A DNA stretch of 10,098 bases from CAYNTC01 sp964432925 (lineage in GTDB: Bacteria; Planctomycetota; Phycisphaerae; Sedimentisphaerales; Anaerobacaceae), in assembly GCA_964432925.1 (NCBI GenBank), contig CAYSPM010000103.1, positions 1 to 10,098 of the forward strand, written 5' to 3'. Below, one piece after another: positions 1 to 6,078 of the stretch. The position numbers were made by a program, and so were the translations under genes. Below the pieces are notes generated by a model. It did not search any database and was not told where the DNA came from. It saw only the letters and a list, made by a program, of their open reading frames with translations. How positions within the stretch are numbered: position 1 is the stretch's first letter; each line of letters begins with the position of its first letter.

Positions 1-7
1 AAACGTG

Positions 8-38
8 TTCCGTGACTTGCACAGGGCATATCACGGGA
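8..38 (+). promoter_or_regulatory. Potential hairpin upstream of rpsP
   Basis: Bases 8-15 (TTCCGTGA) can pair with 31-38 (TCACGGGA), allowing one G-T pair, giving an 8-bp stem with a 15-nt loop. No T-run follows, so it is not a classical terminator. It ends about 35 nt before the rpsP start and could be part of a ribosomal-protein leader or chance structure in the tail of an upstream transcript. No convincing -35/-10 pair is visible in the 72 bases before rpsP, so its promoter probably lies outside the window. Confidence 0.3.
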
Positions 39-72
39 ATTGATTATAGACTATCAAAGAAAGGAAAAAGTC

Positions 73-1023
73 ATGGCAGTGAAACTGAGACTCAAGAGAA
101 TGGGCAGGCGGCACCGGCCGTTTTTTAGAATCAATGCAATCGATGCTCGCACGCCACGTGATGGCAGGATACTTGAAAAATTGGGGCATTACGACCCTAT
201 TGAGAAAGACCCCGCCAAGCAGATTGTCTTAAATCGCGAGCGGGCGGAGTACTGGCTTAGTATTGGTGCGGTGCCGAGCGATACAGTTTCGCAGATTCTG
301 CTTCGCCAGGGAATCAAACACAAATACGCTGAAGAAAAGGCCAAAAGCCGTGCACAGGCCAAGGCTATAGCTCGTACCAAGGGCAAGTTCTTTACAAAGG
401 CTGAGAAAATAGCTTCGGAGAAGAAAGCTGAGGCGAAAGTGAAGGAGGCAGAAGAAAAGGCCAAGACTGAGGCTGAGGCCGCCAAGCAAGCGGAGGAGAA
501 AGCCAAGGCAGAAGCCGAGGCGGCAAAGAAAGCGGAAGCAGAGTCTAAAGCCGAGGTAAAGGCTAAGGAGGCAGAAGAAAAGGCCAATGCTGAGGCTAAG
601 GCCGCCAAGAAGGCGGAGGAAAAAGCCAAGGCGGCAAAGGAAGCGGAAGCAGAGTCCGAAGCCGAGGTAAAGGCTAAGGACGTAGAAGAAAAGGCCAATG
701 CTGAGGCTGCGACCGCTAAGAAGGCTGAGGCGAAAGTGAAGGAGGCAGAAGAAAAGGCCAAGACTGAGGCTGAGGCCGAAGTCAAAACCAAAGAGATTAA
801 GGAAAAGGCTGAGGCCGTAAAGAAAACGGAGGAAAAAGCCAAGGTAGAAGCCGAGGCAATAAAAGAAGCAGAGACTAAAGCTGGGGCCGAGGAGAAAGCC
901 GAAGCAGAACCGGAGGTTGCAGAAGAAGAAGCTGAACAGGAAGAAGACAAAGCCGAAGAAGAGGCTGAAGCTAATGCTGAAGCCAAAGAGGAAGAGAATC
1001 CCAACGAAGAAGAAAAAGAGTGA
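73..1023 (+). CDS. rpsP: 30S ribosomal protein bS16 with very long Ala/Glu/Lys-rich C-terminal extension
   Basis: bS16 is a small-subunit protein that binds 16S rRNA and helps 30S assembly. Residues 1 to about 85 are a normal bS16 domain: the start MAVKLRLKRMGRRHRPFFRI, then DARTPRDGRILEKLGHYDP, then the ERAEYWLSIGAVPSDTV block. The family is usually about 80-90 residues, and some lineages carry moderate tails; here the protein is 316 residues. Residues from about 86 on are almost only A, E and K, predicted as a long charged helix or coiled coil. The last 35 or so residues are strongly acidic. I chose ATG 73 over an in-frame TTG at 40 because MAVKLRLKR is the conserved family start and AAGGA sits 7 nt upstream. 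The extension contains near-identical in-frame DNA repeats. The stop codon overlaps the trmD start. The bS16 call is firm; the role of the tail is unknown. Confidence 0.96.
   Translation: MAVKLRLKRMGRRHRPFFRINAIDARTPRDGRILEKLGHYDPIEKDPAKQIVLNRERAEYWLSIGAVPSDTVSQILLRQGIKHKYAEEKAKSRAQAKAIARTKGKFFTKAEKIASEKKAEAKVKEAEEKAKTEAEAAKQAEEKAKAEAEAAKKAEAESKAEVKAKEAEEKANAEAKAAKKAEEKAKAAKEAEAESEAEVKAKDVEEKANAEAATAKKAEAKVKEAEEKAKTEAEAEVKTKEIKEKAEAVKKTEEKAKVEAEAIKEAETKAGAEEKAEAEPEVAEEEAEQEEDKAEEEAEANAEAKEEENPNEEEKE
427..480 (+). repeat. Direct repeat copy 1, 54 bp, inside rpsP extension
   Basis: These 54 bases (residues 119-136 of bS16) recur exactly at 724-777, 297 bp or 99 codons downstream and in the same frame. 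Base-for-base identity, including third codon positions, points to recent duplication or gene conversion within the gene rather than selection for amino-acid composition alone. Confidence 0.9.
520..597 (+). repeat. Direct repeat copy A, 78 bp, inside rpsP extension
   Basis: Bases 520-597 match 631-708 with 5 mismatches by my count (about 94% identity). The offset is 111 bp, or 37 codons, so the reading frame is kept. Both copies carry the block GCCGAGGTAAAGGCTAAGGA and end in GCCAATGCTGAGGCT. Confidence 0.85.
631..708 (+). repeat. Direct repeat copy B, 78 bp, inside rpsP extension
   Basis: Second copy of bases 520-597 with 5 mismatches. With the 54-bp exact pair, it shows that the extension is built from duplicated in-frame segments of an Ala/Glu/Lys coding sequence. 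Confidence 0.85.
724..777 (+). repeat. Direct repeat copy 2, 54 bp, inside rpsP extension
   Basis: Exact second copy of bases 427-480, encoding residues 218-235 of bS16. The flanking codons differ from those of copy 1, so the identical block is bounded. Confidence 0.9.
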
Positions 1024-1709
1024 TGAGAATCGATGTTCTTACGCTTTTCCCACAAGTTTTTGAGTCGCCTTTGAGCTGCTCTATATTAAAGAGGGCTCAG
1101 GACGAAGGTATCGTTGAGGTAGTGCTTACTGATATAAGGGATTTTGCCACCGACAACTATCGAAAAGTAGATGACAAGCCATACGGCGGTGGGCCGGGTA
1201 TGGTAATGATGCCCGGCCCTGTTTTTGCCTGCTTCGAACACGTCCAGAAGCTATCACCCGAAAAAGGCAGGGTCATTCTGCTCACACCTCAGGGACAAAG
1301 GTTCGACCAGAGAAAAGCAACCGAACTTAGCAAAGAGAGGAGACTCATTCTTATTGCCGGTCGCTACGAAGGCTTTGATGAGCGTATCCGAATCGGCCTT
1401 GATGCAGAGCAAACCTCAATTGGCGATTATGTTTTGAATGGTGGCGAACTTGCTGCGATGGTCATTATTGATGCGGTTGTGCGATTATTGCCTGGTGCGC
1501 TTGGCGATGAAGATTCAGCGAAAGATGACTCCTTCAGCCAAGGGCTTCTTGAATATCCGCAATATACAAGACCTGAAGTCTTTCGTGGCATGAAGGTTCC
1601 TGATATATTATTAAGCGGCGACCATGGTAAAATAGCCGAGTGGCGAAAACAACAAGCTATCGAGCGTACAAGAAAATGGCGCCCCGACCTGCTTGAAGAT
1701 AGCAAATGA
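1023..1709 (+). CDS. trmD: tRNA (guanine(37)-N1)-methyltransferase TrmD
   Basis: TrmD transfers a methyl group from S-adenosylmethionine to N1 of G37, next to the anticodon of tRNAs reading CNN and some other codons, and so prevents +1 frameshifting. It is a SPOUT-class enzyme with a trefoil knot and acts as a cytoplasmic dimer. The protein has 228 residues against about 250 in the family. Visible motifs are YGGGPGMVM (54-62), LLTPQGQRFDQ (87-97), GRYEGFDERI (113-122), SIGDYVLNGGELAAM (132-146) and EYPQYTRPE (177-185). R154 and D169 (in the DDSF block) fall where the catalytic Arg and Asp of characterised TrmD proteins lie. ATG 1023 overlaps the rpsP TGA (TGATG), which suggests translational coupling; GTG 1020 is an alternative one codon longer. 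No strong Shine-Dalgarno sequence is seen, only purine-rich Glu codons of rpsP. rimM is missing from its usual place before trmD. Confidence 0.96.
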   Translation: MRIDVLTLFPQVFESPLSCSILKRAQDEGIVEVVLTDIRDFATDNYRKVDDKPYGGGPGMVMMPGPVFACFEHVQKLSPEKGRVILLTPQGQRFDQRKATELSKERRLILIAGRYEGFDERIRIGLDAEQTSIGDYVLNGGELAAMVIIDAVVRLLPGALGDEDSAKDDSFSQGLLEYPQYTRPEVFRGMKVPDILLSGDHGKIAEWRKQQAIERTRKWRPDLLEDSK

Positions 1710-1797
1710 TTCCTTGCATGTTCAGCACATCGTTGAGAGCCGGCATTGAAATTTAAGAGTCACAACAATTAAACAATCAGAATTGGAGGGAGACAAA

Positions 1798-2988
1798 ATG
1801 AATTGTCCAAAATGCGGTAATGATAATCCAGATGACGCTCAATTCTGCGGTTCTTGTAATTACCCATTAAATCAACCACAATCGGTAAAGGGTAAGATAA
1901 CTGTCAAGACTAACGGTTTGGCTGTGGCCTCCATGGTTTTGGGATTTCTCGCCCTTGCTGTTTTTGCTCTCTTGGCGCCTCTAAGCGTCCGGCCTTTTTT
2001 AAGCCGTTCTATTCCCCATGTAGTCGGCGTCTTATATCTTGTGGGATCAATTTCAGCATTTCTCCTTGGTGTTATCAGCCTCATCCGGATCGAATTAAGT
2101 GGTGGCAGATTGGTCGGGCGTGCTTGTGCCATAACAGGCATCGGCATCCCTGTTATCACATTTCTTAGCATGTTTATTTCTGCAGCGCTGCTTAGGACCA
2201 GGAGCGTGGCCTTTCGCATGACCTGCGGCACCAATCTCTCCGGCATCGGCAAAGCGATGCTTATTTATGCAAATGATTTTGATGATGAGTTCCCTCGTGC
2301 GGGCGGTCCAGGTACACGCTGGACAGGACGCACACCAGCCTGGGACGCACGCGATCGCTTTACTGCCTTCGGCCTTTCAAAGGACGGAACCGGCGGGACT
2401 GCAACGATATCATCAAGTCTATACCTTCTGGTCAAGTATGCTGAGGTAGCTCCTAAGAGTTTTAAGTGCAACGGCGACAAGTATTTTAAGGAATTCAAGC
2501 TCTACGACTACCAAAATCGTGATGCCAATTGTAGAGAGCTCATTTATGCCTGGGATTTCGGCCCCAACCCTGCAAAACACTGCAGCTTTAGTTATTATAA
2601 CCCTTACGGCAAGTACCATTTAAAAAGCTGCGATGAGCCTAATATAGCTATAGCTGCTGAACGCAATCCTTGGATTGATGCTCCCGGCCATAAGGCCAAG
2701 GATTTTGCTCGCTTCGTGCCCGACAAACCACCCTACAAAGGTACACTGAAACAGGCCAGACACGGCAACAACTGGGGCCATGAGGGGCATGGCCAGAATG
2801 TTTTATTCCTGGATAGTCATGTGAACTTTGAGAAACGCTCATATTGTGGCATCGACGACGATAATATTTACACTTACTGGGCTGGTGAAGACAAAGTGCG
2901 AGGAACACCGCCTGTCGTTGGCAGCGAGCCTGCTAACAAGCTCGATTCACTTCTTGTAAATGACCCGTCGCTTCCACGACGCAGATAG
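1798..2988 (+). CDS. Zinc-ribbon, DUF4190-like membrane protein with pseudopilin-like C-terminal domain
   Basis: Function unknown. The N-terminus is a zinc ribbon with C3, C6, C17 and C20. A short linker leads to three predicted membrane helices (about 41-62, 74-97 and 108-132) that resemble DUF4190, starting with the typical TNGLAVASMVLGF. The section starting CGTNLSGIGKAMLIYANDFD (143-162) resembles the segment after the N-terminal helix in planctomycete prepilin-type proteins. GHEGHGQNVLFLDSHVNF (327-344) is close to their 'GQNVLFLDGHV' signature, with DS in place of DG. No class III prepilin leader is visible, so the domain is probably held by the DUF4190 helices. By inference the C-terminal domain faces outward and the zinc ribbon is cytoplasmic. 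ATG 1798 has GGAGGG 7 nt upstream, so the in-frame TTG at 1783 is not needed. The length is 396 residues. It lies between trmD and rplS, an unusual place. Confidence 0.8.
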   Translation: MNCPKCGNDNPDDAQFCGSCNYPLNQPQSVKGKITVKTNGLAVASMVLGFLALAVFALLAPLSVRPFLSRSIPHVVGVLYLVGSISAFLLGVISLIRIELSGGRLVGRACAITGIGIPVITFLSMFISAALLRTRSVAFRMTCGTNLSGIGKAMLIYANDFDDEFPRAGGPGTRWTGRTPAWDARDRFTAFGLSKDGTGGTATISSSLYLLVKYAEVAPKSFKCNGDKYFKEFKLYDYQNRDANCRELIYAWDFGPNPAKHCSFSYYNPYGKYHLKSCDEPNIAIAAERNPWIDAPGHKAKDFARFVPDKPPYKGTLKQARHGNNWGHEGHGQNVLFLDSHVNFEKRSYCGIDDDNIYTYWAGEDKVRGTPPVVGSEPANKLDSLLVNDPSLPRRR

Positions 2989-3091
2989 ATGCTTAGGCCG
3001 ATCTATTCGCCTCAGATGTTATCAAGGGCGATCATATAAAATAGGAATGCTCACTTTGCGGGGGTTAAAACAAAATATATCGATTTTGCAA

Positions 3092-3118
3092 AATCTACTT
3101 GTCATCAAGATGTAGATT
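3092..3118 (+). promoter_or_regulatory. Inverted repeat over the rplS -35 region, possible operator
   Basis: AATCTAC (3092-3098) and GTAGATT (3112-3118) are perfect 7-base inverted copies separated by 13 bases. The symmetry extends inward imperfectly, with TTG at 3099-3101 facing CAA at 3106-3108. The -35 hexamer lies inside the dyad, where a bound dimeric regulator would block RNA polymerase. No regulator is known; the site is inferred from symmetry alone. Confidence 0.4.
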
Positions 3119-3127
3119 GAATATAAT
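3099..3127 (+). promoter_or_regulatory. Sigma-70-type promoter for rplS
   Basis: TTGTCA (3099-3104) and a perfect TATAAT (3122-3127) are separated by 17 bases, the optimal spacing. Transcription would start near 3134, leaving a leader of about 40 nt before the rplS GTG. This indicates that rplS can be expressed independently of rpsP-trmD. Confidence 0.7.
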
Positions 3128-3174
3128 TTCGACTCCTTTTTTCGGCTGGTTATTTATTTTCTGGAGATAAGCTT

Positions 3175-3546
3175 GTGAACAAGACAGAAATAATCGATGC
3201 AGTTGAGAGCAAGAGCCTAAAAGAAAAGGTGCCTCATTTTGAGATAGGTGATATAGTGGATGTTCACTGCCTTATTAAAGAAGGTGACAAAGTCCGTACC
3301 CAGGTCTTTACGGGCACTGTAATCGCTCGCAAAGGACGTGGAATCAACGAGAGCTTCACGGTGCGGAGAATTGTCAATAACGAGGGAGTGGAGCGTATTT
3401 TTCCTCTTCATTCACCCAATGTTGTCAATGTAAGACCGATCCGAAGCGGTAAAACAAGACGTGCAAAGCTATATTTCCTGCGTCAGCGAACAGGCAAAGC
3501 TGTCAAGCTGGCTCATCGCCACAGCGAACATACCGTCTCCAAATGA
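3175..3546 (+). CDS. rplS: 50S ribosomal protein bL19
   Basis: bL19 is a large-subunit protein located at the interface with the 30S subunit. The 123-residue product fits the family length of about 115. The diagnostic core is visible in order: PHFEIGDIVDVH, then VFTGTVIARKGRGINESFTV, then VERIFPLHSPNV, then the basic GKTRRAKLYFLRQRTGKAVK. The start is GTG 3175, with GGAG at 3163-3166, 8 nt upstream. In many bacteria rplS directly follows trmD; here a membrane-protein gene and a separate promoter intervene. The basic C-terminal tail is slightly longer than the minimal family member, which is not unusual. Confidence 0.97.
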   Translation: MNKTEIIDAVESKSLKEKVPHFEIGDIVDVHCLIKEGDKVRTQVFTGTVIARKGRGINESFTVRRIVNNEGVERIFPLHSPNVVNVRPIRSGKTRRAKLYFLRQRTGKAVKLAHRHSEHTVSK

Positions 3547-3615
3547 TTATTGACTATTTACAATTGATTATTTTTCCTTTTTCAATCCCCGATAATCATT
3601 TATCAATAATCAATT
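3541..3615. repeat. AT-rich interrupted inverted repeat between rplS and yraN
   Basis: TGATTATTGA (3544-3553) is the exact reverse complement of TCAATAATCA (3603-3612), and TGATTAT (3565-3571) can pair inside it with ATAATCA (3592-3598). Alternative pairings also exist: AAATGATTAT (3541-3550) with 3592-3601, and AATTGATTATT (3562-3572) with 3605-3615. The gap is thus made of four variants of one motif, two in each orientation. It overlaps the rplS stop codon and reaches the yraN start. It could be a transcript-end structure or a small dispersed repeat. There is no GC-rich stem with a T-run, so it is not a standard terminator. Confidence 0.6.
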
Positions 3616-4014
3616 ATGATTGGTATGCTGCTCAGTAAACGAAAGTTATTAGCCGATCGGCAACTGCTGGGTCAATGGGGCGAGAAACGCTGCGGCAGGT
3701 TCTTAAAGAAAAAAGGCCTAAAGATACTTACCCGTAACTTCTCCTGCAATAGTGGCGAGATTGACCTTGTTATGGTGGATGCCGATAGAAGTATTGTTTT
3801 TGTTGAGGTCAGAACGCGAGCAGATGAGAATTTCGCGCCGGCTGAAGCATCGGTAACATCTACGAAAAAGGCTCGATTGCTAAAAACGGCTCGCTATTTT
3901 CTTGCAAAACATAGTATAGAAAACCGACCGTTCCGCTTCGATATCGTTACGATAGTACTCGGGCAAACCGGCCGACCACAGATAAGATATTATAAAAAAG
4001 CTTTTGTGCCATAG
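3616..4014 (+). CDS. yraN: UPF0102 (YraN) family nuclease-like protein
   Basis: YraN/UPF0102 proteins have a restriction-endonuclease/Holliday-junction-resolvase-like fold; their cellular role is poorly defined. The 132-residue product is of family length. It shows GQWGEKRCGRFLKKKGLKIL (19-38), SGEIDLVMVD (46-55), VFVEVRTR (61-68) and FRFDIV (106-111). The putative metal-binding set is E23, E48/D50 and E64, with VEVR where many members have VEVK, so the position of the usual catalytic Lys is Arg. The start is uncertain: ATG 3616 follows the AT-rich inverted repeat with no Shine-Dalgarno sequence, and ATG 3625 is an alternative three codons in. The aspartyl protease gene follows after 21 bases, so the two are probably co-transcribed. 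In many genomes this family sits near rplS and rnhB, which fits. Confidence 0.9.
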   Translation: MIGMLLSKRKLLADRQLLGQWGEKRCGRFLKKKGLKILTRNFSCNSGEIDLVMVDADRSIVFVEVRTRADENFAPAEASVTSTKKARLLKTARYFLAKHSIENRPFRFDIVTIVLGQTGRPQIRYYKKAFVP

Positions 4015-4035
4015 CTGTTTTATTGGGGATTTTGA

Positions 4036-5220
4036 ATGATAAAAATTATTCTAAATACCTGGATATTTTTGGTCCTGTCTTTTTTGACGTTGGTGCCCTG
4101 TGCCAACTGTGAAACAGAGGCCATTAAAAGTGACCAGCCGCTTACAAATCAACAGATTTTGGCTGAATTCACATTTAAAAGAGATGAAGTTGTAATATTT
4201 ATCCCTGTTCGGATTAAAGGAAAAGAATATTTGTTTTTTCTCGACACTGGTGCTTCAACAACGGCGTTCGATAGCTCGCTCAAGGAAGATTCAATACAAC
4301 CAAGAAGAACTGGCGGCGCATTGTTTACAGCAGGGGCACCAGCAACGATTGAGTCATTCAATGCCCCTGATGCCTTTTTTGGTCCTTTTAATCTGAAAGA
4401 ATGCGGCGAGATAATCTACATGGACTTAAAGATGTTAAGCTCAATTCATGGAAAGGAAATCAGCGGGATTTTAGGAATGAATTTCTTAAAGAAATATGTC
4501 GTCCAAATAAATTTTGATGGAGGCAAGCTTTTATTTCTCAAACCTATGGCTGGCAAAAATTCTGATTTGGGCGAGGTACACAAAATTGACTACCACCCTT
4601 CTGGTCTTCCATTCATTACTGGAACTATGCTCAAAAATATTAAAGTGGATTTTGTGATTGATACCGGTGATGGCGGTGCAGGAGCTTTACACCACCTGAT
4701 ATTTAAAAAAATTATCTCAGAGAATCAAATTAGAACATCGGAAGCATTGAGCCAAACCGCTGGTGGTATGATACGCCCACGCGTAGCACGCATCGAGAGT
4801 CTCTCTATCGGGACGTTCCGATACAAGAACCTCATTTTCGATGAGGGCAATTTCTCTCGCTTGGGACTGTCGTTATTATCTCGTCATTTAGTTACCTTCG
4901 ATTTTCCCAATAATAAGATATATCTCAAAAAAGGCAAAAAGTTCAACAAGAAGGATGAGTTAGATATGACTGGCTTACACCTTCTCCGCATTTCAAACCA
5001 AACGGTTGTTCATTCTGTTGATAAGGACAGCCCAGCAGATAAGGTGGGAATACAGGCCGGGGATGTCATCTTCGAAGTGAATGGCAAGAATGCAAATGAG
5101 TACCAAATGTGGGAGCTTGGGCAAATAAAACAGTCCGGGGACAAGCAAAAGATGACAATAGTAATCAAAAGGGAAAATGATATAAAAAAAGTATCTTTCT
5201 TCCTTAAAAAGAAAATATGA
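4036..5220 (+). CDS. Secreted two-lobed retropepsin-like aspartyl protease with C-terminal PDZ domain
   Basis: Residues 1 to about 25 form a Sec-type signal peptide: lysine near the start, a hydrophobic core, and probable cleavage near ANC-E. The mature protein has two retropepsin-like lobes. The first carries FLDTGAST (68-75, catalytic D70) with the later ISGILGMNFL (142-151). The second carries FVIDTGDG (206-213, catalytic D209) with LGLSLLSRHLVTFDF (276-290). Each lobe thus has the Asp-Thr-Gly loop and a hydrophobic-Gly flap partner, so one chain could form the whole active site that retroviral enzymes build by dimerising. Residues about 312-394 are a PDZ domain (VDKDSPADKVGIQAGDVIFE) that may bind substrate C-termini. 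The start ATG 4036 has GGGG 7 nt upstream. No lipobox is present. It lies between yraN and tatD with tight spacing. The substrate is unknown; proteolytic activity is inferred. Confidence 0.85.
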   Translation: MIKIILNTWIFLVLSFLTLVPCANCETEAIKSDQPLTNQQILAEFTFKRDEVVIFIPVRIKGKEYLFFLDTGASTTAFDSSLKEDSIQPRRTGGALFTAGAPATIESFNAPDAFFGPFNLKECGEIIYMDLKMLSSIHGKEISGILGMNFLKKYVVQINFDGGKLLFLKPMAGKNSDLGEVHKIDYHPSGLPFITGTMLKNIKVDFVIDTGDGGAGALHHLIFKKIISENQIRTSEALSQTAGGMIRPRVARIESLSIGTFRYKNLIFDEGNFSRLGLSLLSRHLVTFDFPNNKIYLKKGKKFNKKDELDMTGLHLLRISNQTVVHSVDKDSPADKVGIQAGDVIFEVNGKNANEYQMWELGQIKQSGDKQKMTIVIKRENDIKKVSFFLKKKI

Positions 5221-5227
5221 GGTGCTT

Positions 5228-6016
5228 TTGGAAATAACGGAACTTATTGACACACATTGTCATTTGACTTTTCAGGATTTAGCGCAAGATATAGATGGTG
5301 TGATCGAGCGCAGTCGCCAAGCGGGCACCACGGCCTGGATAACAGTCGGGACTGATCCAGAGCATAACAACAAGTCTATCGAACTTACTGAGCGCTTCGA
5401 GAATATGCATGCGGCTATTGCCATCCATCCACACGATGCTAAAACTGTAACAGCGGATATAATGCGCGAGCTACGAGAGCTGGCAAAACACCCAAGAGTT
5501 ATTGCAATCGGCGAAACAGGACTGGACTACCATTACAATCTTTCGCTGCACGAAGACCAGAGAAGAGTTTTCGCTGAGCATTTGAGAATAGCGTCTGAGT
5601 GTAATTTGCCCGTGATCATACACTGCCGAAAGGCCTTTGAAGAAACTATGCAGATTTTAGATGAATACAGCAGCAGTGTTGAGAAAGTGGTCTTTCATTG
5701 TTTTAGTGGTTCTGCTGAGCAGGCAAAGATTGTGCTGGATAAAGGCTACTATATTTCTTTCACGGGAGTAGTTACTTTTAAAAATGCTGAAAAGACCCGC
5801 GCCGCTGCCAAGGTTGTTCCACTGGATAGACTGATGCTTGAGACGGATTGTCCGTATATGTCACCGGAACCTATGCGAAAACAAAAGGTGAATGAGCCGG
5901 CACTTTTAATTCACATTGCGAGACTCTTAGCTGAGCTAAAGGAAATGAGCTTGACCGAATTTGCTCAGGCTGTAACAGATACTAGCAGGACCTTCTTTGG
6001 GCTACTAAGACATTAG
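5228..6016 (+). CDS. tatD: TatD family metal-dependent hydrolase / deoxyribonuclease
   Basis: TatD proteins are TIM-barrel metalloenzymes; characterised members are 3'-5' DNA exonucleases linked to DNA repair and DNA fragment turnover. With TTG 5228 as start the protein has 262 residues, the family norm. Metal-site residues are visible: H10 and H12 (DTHCHL), E96 (IGETGLDYH), H132 (VIIHCR), H157 (FHCFSG) and D207 (LETDCPYMSP). The closing segment PMRKQKVNEP is also typical. Start choice: TTG 5228 has GAGG (5219-5222) 5 nt upstream, overlapping the stop of the preceding gene. GTG 5222 is an in-frame alternative, but it would sit on that Shine-Dalgarno sequence. The gap to the protease gene is at most 7 bases, so translational coupling is likely. 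The name follows the family; the exact paralogue (TatD, YcfH or YjjV type) is not resolved. Confidence 0.92.
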   Translation: MEITELIDTHCHLTFQDLAQDIDGVIERSRQAGTTAWITVGTDPEHNNKSIELTERFENMHAAIAIHPHDAKTVTADIMRELRELAKHPRVIAIGETGLDYHYNLSLHEDQRRVFAEHLRIASECNLPVIIHCRKAFEETMQILDEYSSSVEKVVFHCFSGSAEQAKIVLDKGYYISFTGVVTFKNAEKTRAAAKVVPLDRLMLETDCPYMSPEPMRKQKVNEPALLIHIARLLAELKEMSLTEFAQAVTDTSRTFFGLLRH

Positions 6017-6078
6017 GCACAAATAGAAGAAACACTCGGATTAAGGTGAGGCGAGTTTCTAAAGAGGCGGGAGGAAGA

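Noticed and set aside
2..43. Possible 3' end of an upstream gene (13 codons open from the window edge to TGA)
   Set aside because: The short peptide does not resemble the usual C-terminus of Ffh or another expected neighbour, and any frame can be open over so short a distance.
40..72. Upstream TTG start adding 11 residues to bS16
   Set aside because: Family members start at MAVKLRLKR-like sequence, and the Shine-Dalgarno AAGGA fits ATG 73.
189..1055. A 288-codon open frame on the minus strand opposite rpsP, rich in Ser and Ala
   Set aside because: It is the reverse reading of the Ala/Glu/Lys repeat codons, which lack stop codons in that frame. It has no recognisable domain and lies opposite a certain gene.
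1783..1797. TTG start five codons upstream for the zinc-ribbon gene
   Set aside because: That stretch contains the Shine-Dalgarno sequence GGAGGG itself, and ATG 1798 directly gives the conserved MNCPKCG start.
2994..3013. AGGC/GCCT imperfect hairpin after the zinc-ribbon gene as a terminator
   Set aside because: Only four good pairs, then a mismatch, with no following T-run.
4093..4110. Possible lipoprotein signal in the aspartyl protease (Leu-Val-Pro-Cys, residues 19-22)
   Set aside because: Pro at position -1 does not fit the lipobox, and the following Cys (Ala-Asn-Cys) does not either. Ordinary Sec cleavage is more likely.
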